NCBI RefSeq assembly: GCF_003391095.1
Contig: NZ_CP031447.1
Span: forward strand, 1,240,001 to 1,304,000
Direction of reading: 5' to 3'
Origin: Austwickia chelonae
GTDB taxonomy: Bacteria; Actinomycetota; Actinomycetes; Actinomycetales; Dermatophilaceae
Length of the DNA: 64,000 nucleotides
Shown: piece after piece, positions 59,957 to 64,000 of the stretch
Numbering within the stretch: position 1 is the stretch's first letter
How the letters are laid out: each line of letters starts with the position of its first letter
Notes under the pieces: model-generated
Told to the model about the DNA's origin: nothing
Database searches by the model: none
The model's input: the letters and a program-made list of their open reading frames with translations, nothing else
Program-made: the position numbers and the translations under genes

Positions 59957-59962
59957 ACGGTA
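59957..59962 (-). promoter_or_regulatory. -10 hexamer of leaderless sucrase-ferredoxin promoter
   Basis: TACCGT (minus strand) ends 7 nt before GTG 59949. Confidence 0.55.
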
Positions 59963-60022
59963 CGTGGCTTGAGATGAAGACGCGCTCTGTGCTCGAGGCT
60001 CGGTGCCTGTGACAGAGATCCC

Positions 60023-61024
60023 TCATCGAGGGTCAGCAGTCGGCCGTCGACCTCGAGACGGGGCCGGCAACGGTGAACGGAGCCGGTCGAGCAATGCCCG
60101 TGCGGTCTGCTCATCGACGACCAGGTCGGTGACTGCTCCAGATCTCAATGCGCCCAAGGTGGCTTGAGCCCGGTGCCGCCCGGCCACGACGCACAGCCGC
60201 CGACGCACGCCGGCGAGGACTTCCGGAGTCGGGCCGGACGCGCGGGCGTTCAGCGGGATGTCGGCGTAGCTGCCGTCCTCCCGGATCGCGACAGTGCAGA
60301 TGTCTCCCACCACGCCTTCCTGGAGAAGCCCGCCCATTTCCTCAGGAGAGAGATATCCGGCCGCATAGACATGGGACATGGTCGGCCCCTGGAAGGCACC
60401 GACTCCGAAGACGGCGATATCCAACCGGCTCTGCATGGACAGCACCCGTCGTACCGAGCGTTCCCGCCACAGAGCTGTCCTGGTCTCGACATAGTCGAAA
60501 AAGGCTGGGACGGGGAAGTGCAGGACGTGGGCGTCGAACGCCTGCCCGAAACGGGCGAGGATGTCTCCGGTATAGGCAACTCCCGTGGTGGTTGTGCTCG
60601 CGGCGCCGTTGAGCTGGACGATCTGGCTTCCTCGAGTAGGGGTGATCGGGAGGTGTGCGGCCACCGAGCTCACCGTGGTGCCCCACGCCACGCCTAAGGA
60701 CATCTCGTCGTCCATCCAATCGGCCAACAACATCGCGGCCTGCCGGGCTACGGCGTCCAGACGGTTGGCCGGGCGTGCCGAATCCCGGACCGGAACCACG
60801 TGCACGGTGACCCCGAAAGCCTCGTACAGCCGTTCCGCCAATGGCGAGGACAAAGAATCGGGAGAAGCCAAAGAGATGCGAACTAGGCCGATCTCCCTGG
60901 CCTGGCGCAGCATTCGGGACACCGTCGAGCGAGACACCTTGAGTCGTGCCCCGATGCTCTCCATCGTCTCGTCCTGCAGGTAGTACAGGGCGGCGGCCTC
61001 GTAAAGCCGGTCGCTTTCGTGCAT
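60023..61024 (-). CDS. SorC/DeoR-type sugar-binding transcriptional regulator
   Basis: This 333-aa protein has an N-terminal helix-turn-helix (LYYLQDETMESIGARLKVSRSTVSRMLRQAREIG) and a SorC-type effector domain (ADWMDDEMSLGVAWGTTVSSVAAHL, IVQLNGAA, AVFGVGAFQGP). Such regulators respond to phosphorylated sugars or polyols. It is divergent from glpD-glpF, so glycerol 3-phosphate or a related metabolite is a plausible effector. ATG 61024 is leaderless, 6 nt after TACGAT; GTG 61045 is in frame but upstream of the expected transcript. Confidence 0.9.
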   Translation of the reverse strand: MHESDRLYEAAALYYLQDETMESIGARLKVSRSTVSRMLRQAREIGLVRISLASPDSLSSPLAERLYEAFGVTVHVVPVRDSARPANRLDAVARQAAMLLADWMDDEMSLGVAWGTTVSSVAAHLPITPTRGSQIVQLNGAASTTTTGVAYTGDILARFGQAFDAHVLHFPVPAFFDYVETRTALWRERSVRRVLSMQSRLDIAVFGVGAFQGPTMSHVYAAGYLSPEEMGGLLQEGVVGDICTVAIREDGSYADIPLNARASGPTPEVLAGVRRRLCVVAGRHRAQATLGALRSGAVTDLVVDEQTARALLDRLRSPLPAPSRGRRPTADPR

Positions 61025-61030
61025 GGGCCG

Positions 61031-61036
61031 ATCGTA
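61031..61036 (-). promoter_or_regulatory. -10 hexamer of leaderless SorC-regulator promoter
   Basis: TACGAT (minus strand) ends 6 nt before ATG 61024. Confidence 0.6.
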
Positions 61037-61040
61037 CGAC

Positions 61041-61082
61041 TGCACATTCGTGCATGCACCTTGCCCGTCCGTTCAACGGACG
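61041..61082. promoter_or_regulatory. Two palindromes in the regulator-glpD intergenic region
   Basis: TGCAC-ATTC-GTGCA (61041-61054) lies just upstream of the regulator -10. CGTCCGTT-C-AACGGACG (61066-61082) is a perfect 17-bp palindrome between the divergent genes. Either or both could be binding sites for the SorC regulator. Confidence 0.5.
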
Positions 61083-61206
61083 TCAAGGTATGGGGACAAG
61101 GCGTCCTCCGAAGAAGCAGCGCACCTGCCTCCGAGCGTCGACGACAACCAGCGGAGCGCGATGACGTACACGAGTGCGACATCGGCACAAGACGGAGGAG
61201 GACGTG

Positions 61207-62943
61207 ATGGCCACGGCGTTGACCGGGCAGTCCCGCGCATCAGCGATCGCGAAGATGACCGACGAAGAAGGAGTCGACCTTCTCGTCATCGGTGGGGGCG
61301 TGACCGGAGCCGGTATCGCCCTCGACGCCGCCACCAGAGGGCTGCGTACCGCCATCGTCGAGGCCCAGGACTGGGCCGGAGGCACCTCCCAGTGGTCCAG
61401 CAAGCTCGTCCACGGAGGACTCCGCTATCTCTACAACCTGGACTTCGCGCTCGTCGCTGAAGCGCTGAAGGAACGAGGCCTCCTCCTTTCACGCACCGCA
61501 CCGCACCTGGTGAAGGCCCAGCCCTTCCTCTGGCCGCTGAAGATGCCGGTCATCGAACGCAGCTACAGCGCCGTCGGAGTGGGCATGTACGACGTCCTCG
61601 CCCAGATCGGCGGCGGGGGACACCGCGGCGTTCCTATGCAGCGGCACTACACCAAACGAGGAGCCAAACAGCTCTTCCCCGGAATCCGTGACGATGCCCT
61701 CATCGGGGCTATCCGTTTCTACGACGCACGGGTCGACGACGCCCGGCTGGTCATTGATCTCGTCCGCACCGCAGCTGGATTCGGCGCGCTCGCGGCCAGC
61801 CGTACTCAAGTCACCGGTTTCGACAAAGACGCCTCGGGCCGGGTCGTCGGAGCGACCATCCGGGATCTCGAGGATGGCCGTGACCTGCACATCAAGGCGA
61901 AATACGTCATCGCGGCCACCGGGGTGTGGACCGAGCAGACACAAGACCTGGTCAAGGATGATGCCGGGCTACGTGTCCTGGCCTCCAAGGGAATTCACAT
62001 CGTCGTCCCCAAGGACCGGATCAAGGGCGAGACCGGGATCTTCCTGCGCACCGAGAAGTCCGTGCTCTTCATCATCCCGTGGCAGCGCTACTGGGTGATC
62101 GGAACCACGGACACCGCCTGGCACGAAGACCTGGCACATCCCGTCGCGACGGCAGAGGACATCGACTACGTCCTCGATCACGCGAATGCCGTACTCGCAG
62201 ATCCCCTCACCCGGGAAGACATCATCGGTACCTATGCAGGCCTGCGTCCGCTGCTGCAGCCGAAGATCAAGGACGACTCCAAGTCGGCCAAAGTCAGCCG
62301 TGAGCACACCGTCACCGAGGTGGCTCCCGGGATGTGCGCCATCGCCGGCGGAAAGCTGACCACCTATCGGGTGATGGCCGAGGACGCCGTCGATTTCGCG
62401 CTGACCGGTCTCTACGGCAAAGAAGGTCCTCGGCTACGTCCGTGCGTGACCGACCTGACTCCACTGGTCGGCGCGGCGCGGTACCGCGGAGTGGCTGCCC
62501 GGCGGGAGCGGATCGCCAGGGAACGTGGATGGACCCTTGAGCAGGTCGACCACCTTCTCGATCGGTACGGCGACGAGATCGAGACGATCCTGGCGATGAT
62601 CGACAATGACCCCTCCCTGGGCGAGCGTCTCGCCGGAGCCCCGGCCTACCTGCGCGCCGAGGTCGCTTTCGCGGTCACTCACGAAGGCGCCCTGCACCTG
62701 GAGGACATCCTGCTCAAGCGGGTGCGTCTCGATTATGAGATGCGCGACCGTGGGGCTTCCTGTCTGGAGGAGATCGCAGTTATCGTGGCGCCACTACTCG
62801 GCTGGGACGAGTCGACGGTGACCGCGGAGATCGACTCCTACCGTGCGCGGGCAGCAGGTGAAGCTGCTGCCGAGGGCGAGCGGAGCGATGCTGCTGCCAG
62901 TGCGGCGCGTGCAGAGGTCCGCGATCTCGTCCCGATGGCCTAG
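61207..62943 (+). CDS. glpD: Aerobic glycerol-3-phosphate dehydrogenase
   Basis: GlpD is a membrane-associated FAD enzyme that oxidises glycerol 3-phosphate to DHAP and feeds electrons to the quinone pool. The 578-aa protein has the FAD loop LLVIGGGVTGAGIALDAATRGL, WAGGTSQWSSKLVHGGLRYL, the substrate motif GTTDTAWHEDL, GTYAGLRPLL and GGKLTTYRVMAEDAV. A C-terminal helical domain with RDRGASCLEE follows. GGAGGAGG at 61193-61200 precedes ATG 61207. It is the first gene of a glpD-glpF unit. Confidence 0.95.
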   Translation: MATALTGQSRASAIAKMTDEEGVDLLVIGGGVTGAGIALDAATRGLRTAIVEAQDWAGGTSQWSSKLVHGGLRYLYNLDFALVAEALKERGLLLSRTAPHLVKAQPFLWPLKMPVIERSYSAVGVGMYDVLAQIGGGGHRGVPMQRHYTKRGAKQLFPGIRDDALIGAIRFYDARVDDARLVIDLVRTAAGFGALAASRTQVTGFDKDASGRVVGATIRDLEDGRDLHIKAKYVIAATGVWTEQTQDLVKDDAGLRVLASKGIHIVVPKDRIKGETGIFLRTEKSVLFIIPWQRYWVIGTTDTAWHEDLAHPVATAEDIDYVLDHANAVLADPLTREDIIGTYAGLRPLLQPKIKDDSKSAKVSREHTVTEVAPGMCAIAGGKLTTYRVMAEDAVDFALTGLYGKEGPRLRPCVTDLTPLVGAARYRGVAARRERIARERGWTLEQVDHLLDRYGDEIETILAMIDNDPSLGERLAGAPAYLRAEVAFAVTHEGALHLEDILLKRVRLDYEMRDRGASCLEEIAVIVAPLLGWDESTVTAEIDSYRARAAGEAAAEGERSDAAASAARAEVRDLVPMA

Positions 62944-63044
62944 GTCGGATCTTCTGCCACCGGGGTTCCTGGCGTTCAGGTTCCTCGTCGGCCGGGAGAG
63001 CGTTCGTCGCTGCTTCGTGCGGCGGCGAACGCGCCTATGTGGTC

Positions 63045-63071
63045 GTTCTTTCCCAGATCGAGGGAAAGAAC
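63045..63071 (+). promoter_or_regulatory. 10-bp inverted repeat between glpD and glpF
   Basis: GTTCTTTCCC (63045-63054) and GGGAAAGAAC (63062-63071) form a perfect stem with a 7-nt loop. It may be an operator or a partial terminator; a TATATA at 63086-63091 follows and could be a glpF -10. Confidence 0.4.
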
Positions 63072-63119
63072 AACTGCGAAAGCTGTATATAGCTGTCGTA
63101 CAAGGACGTTCGCACAGAA

Positions 63120-63893
63120 ATGAGTGATTCGATGAACGCGATCATCGCGGCTGCACCCGCGGAGCCGGTTCCCCTGTCCACGGTCTTCTTCTCCGAGGTC
63201 CTGGGGACCGCGATCCTGCTGCTCCTCGGCGTCGGTGTTGTCGCCAATGCCCTGTTGGCGGAGTCCAAGGGCAAGGGCGGCGGGAATCTGATGATCAACT
63301 GGGGCTGGGGCCTCGCAGTCTTCGCCGGTGTCTACGTGGGGTACCGGTCTGGCGCTCACCTGAACCCGGCCGTCACCCTGGGACTGCTGGTCAGTGCCGA
63401 CGAAGCCTATGCGCCGGGTGTCCCGATCACCACGGTGTCGACCATGGTCTACCTCGCTGCCGAGTTCATCGGTGCTTTCATCGGTGCCGTCATCGCCTGG
63501 TTGGTGTACAAGGACCACTTCGCTGCGGAGAGTGACGCAGGCCTGAAACTCGCCTGCTTCTCCACCGGCCCGGCCATTCGCAACACCGTCTCGAACCTGA
63601 TCACCGAAGCGGTTGCCACCTTCGTCCTGGTCTACGTCATTCTGAAGTTCGGAGCCACACCGACCCAGGTCGGACCGCTCGCTGTGGCGCTGCTCGTCGT
63701 CGGTATCGGCGCGAGCCTCGGCGGGCCTACCGGGTACGCCATCAACCCCGCCCGTGACCTCGGACCGCGTATCGCCCACGCTCTTCTCCCGATCAAGGGC
63801 AAGGGCGCCAGTGACTGGGCTTACTCATGGATTCCGGTCGTCGGGCCGATCCTCGGAGCCGTCGCCGCAGGTCTGCTCTCCCGGGTCTTCTGA
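63120..63893 (+). CDS. glpF: Aquaglyceroporin / glycerol uptake facilitator
   Basis: GlpF lets glycerol diffuse across the membrane. The 257-aa protein has six membrane segments and the two pore half-helices: HLNPAVTLG (NPA 1) and AINPARDLGPR (NPA 2); the Asp after the second NPA motif is typical of glycerol-conducting members. The ATG 63120 has only a distant AAGGA at 63102-63106; ATG 63132 is an alternative. A glycerol kinase gene would be expected just beyond the window edge. Confidence 0.93.
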   Translation: MSDSMNAIIAAAPAEPVPLSTVFFSEVLGTAILLLLGVGVVANALLAESKGKGGGNLMINWGWGLAVFAGVYVGYRSGAHLNPAVTLGLLVSADEAYAPGVPITTVSTMVYLAAEFIGAFIGAVIAWLVYKDHFAAESDAGLKLACFSTGPAIRNTVSNLITEAVATFVLVYVILKFGATPTQVGPLAVALLVVGIGASLGGPTGYAINPARDLGPRIAHALLPIKGKGASDWAYSWIPVVGPILGAVAAGLLSRVF

Positions 63894-63898
63894 TCCAT

Positions 63899-63926
63899 CG
63901 GTGTGCCTTACCCCGAAGACACACCG
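63899..63926 (+). terminator. Weak hairpin after glpF
   Basis: CGGTGTG (63899-63905) and CACACCG (63920-63926) can form a 7-bp stem with a 14-nt loop right after the glpF stop. No T-run follows. The rest of the window to 64000 shows no recognisable feature. Confidence 0.35.
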
Positions 63927-64000
63927 CACGACGTACCAGCCACATCTGTCATCCCTGGCGGACGTCCCGCTCCTGGCTCTCAAATCTGTAGAGCCTTTGC

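Noticed and set aside
1-64000. tRNA, rRNA, CRISPR arrays, insertion sequences or prophage
   Set aside because: No T-loop-like motifs with cloverleaf arms, spaced direct repeats, transposase or phage genes were seen on reading both strands; a tRNA or covariance search would settle the RNA question.

Overview
The window is chromosomal DNA of a high-GC Gram-positive bacterium (Actinomycetota, most likely Micrococcales; a Dermatophilaceae-like relative is possible but unproven). This rests on the ctaC-ctaD-ctaF and ctaE-qcrC-qcrA-qcrB respiratory genes, a class II DAHP synthase beside a PknL-type kinase and an Rv2175c-type protein, the DUF3040, DUF3043 and DUF7455 proteins, frequent GTG starts, and many genes that begin with no Shine-Dalgarno site 6-7 nt after a TANNNT hexamer. 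I see no rRNA, tRNA, CRISPR array, insertion sequence or prophage; the region is almost wholly core metabolism.

Layout. 1-4263: end of fmt, rsmB, rpe and a pair of small-molecule kinases. 4330-9720: a riboflavin locus under an FMN riboswitch (ribD-ribE-ribBA-ribH-ribM, then a second ribH). 9809-10985: hisE-hisG. 11203-14874: a PH-domain protein, then on the minus strand trpS (with a Trp-codon leader peptide and attenuator), a uridine-kinase-like protein and a FUSC membrane protein. 14957-18439: hisF, a CobL-like methyltransferase, a YihY/BrkB membrane protein and a 69-aa protein. 18518-23542: DUF3043 protein, M20 dipeptidase, glycerate kinase, erpA, padR and aat. 23712-33605: the aa3 oxidase and bc1 genes, interrupted by a lipoprotein L,D-transpeptidase, a small metallopeptidase and a DUF167 protein. 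33838-36908: receiver-like protein, trpD, one-domain Lrp protein, exported metallopeptidase. 36988-45898: fadD-type ligase, two SRPBCC proteins, an ArsA-like protein, ROK glucokinase, an acyltransferase with a long coiled tail, and DAHP synthase. 45921-51848: molybdopterin protein, pknL, LysM transglycosylase, Rv2175c-like protein, polyprenyl synthase. 51911-58870: metF with an extra domain, methyltransferase, dinB, DUF3040, DUF7455, parE. 58936-64000: sucrase-ferredoxin protein, then a glycerol locus (SorC regulator, glpD, glpF).

How the genes work together. Rpe makes and consumes ribulose 5-phosphate, the substrate of the RibB half of RibBA. CtaC/D/F/E and QcrCAB form the actinobacterial bc1-aa3 supercomplex. 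DAHP synthase and TrpD supply the tryptophan path, and TrpS, which charges tRNA-Trp, appears to be controlled by tryptophan supply through the attenuator. PknL, the Rv2175c-like protein and the LysM transglycosylase look like a cell-wall signalling group. GlpF and GlpD import and oxidise glycerol under the divergent SorC-type regulator.

The strongest unexplained signals are the trpS attenuator at 14802-14887, the set of about 20 leaderless promoters, a MetF with a C-terminal NTF2-like domain, an acyltransferase with a 260-residue Ala-rich tail, and paired ribH genes flanking ribM. No wholly new multi-gene system is evident.
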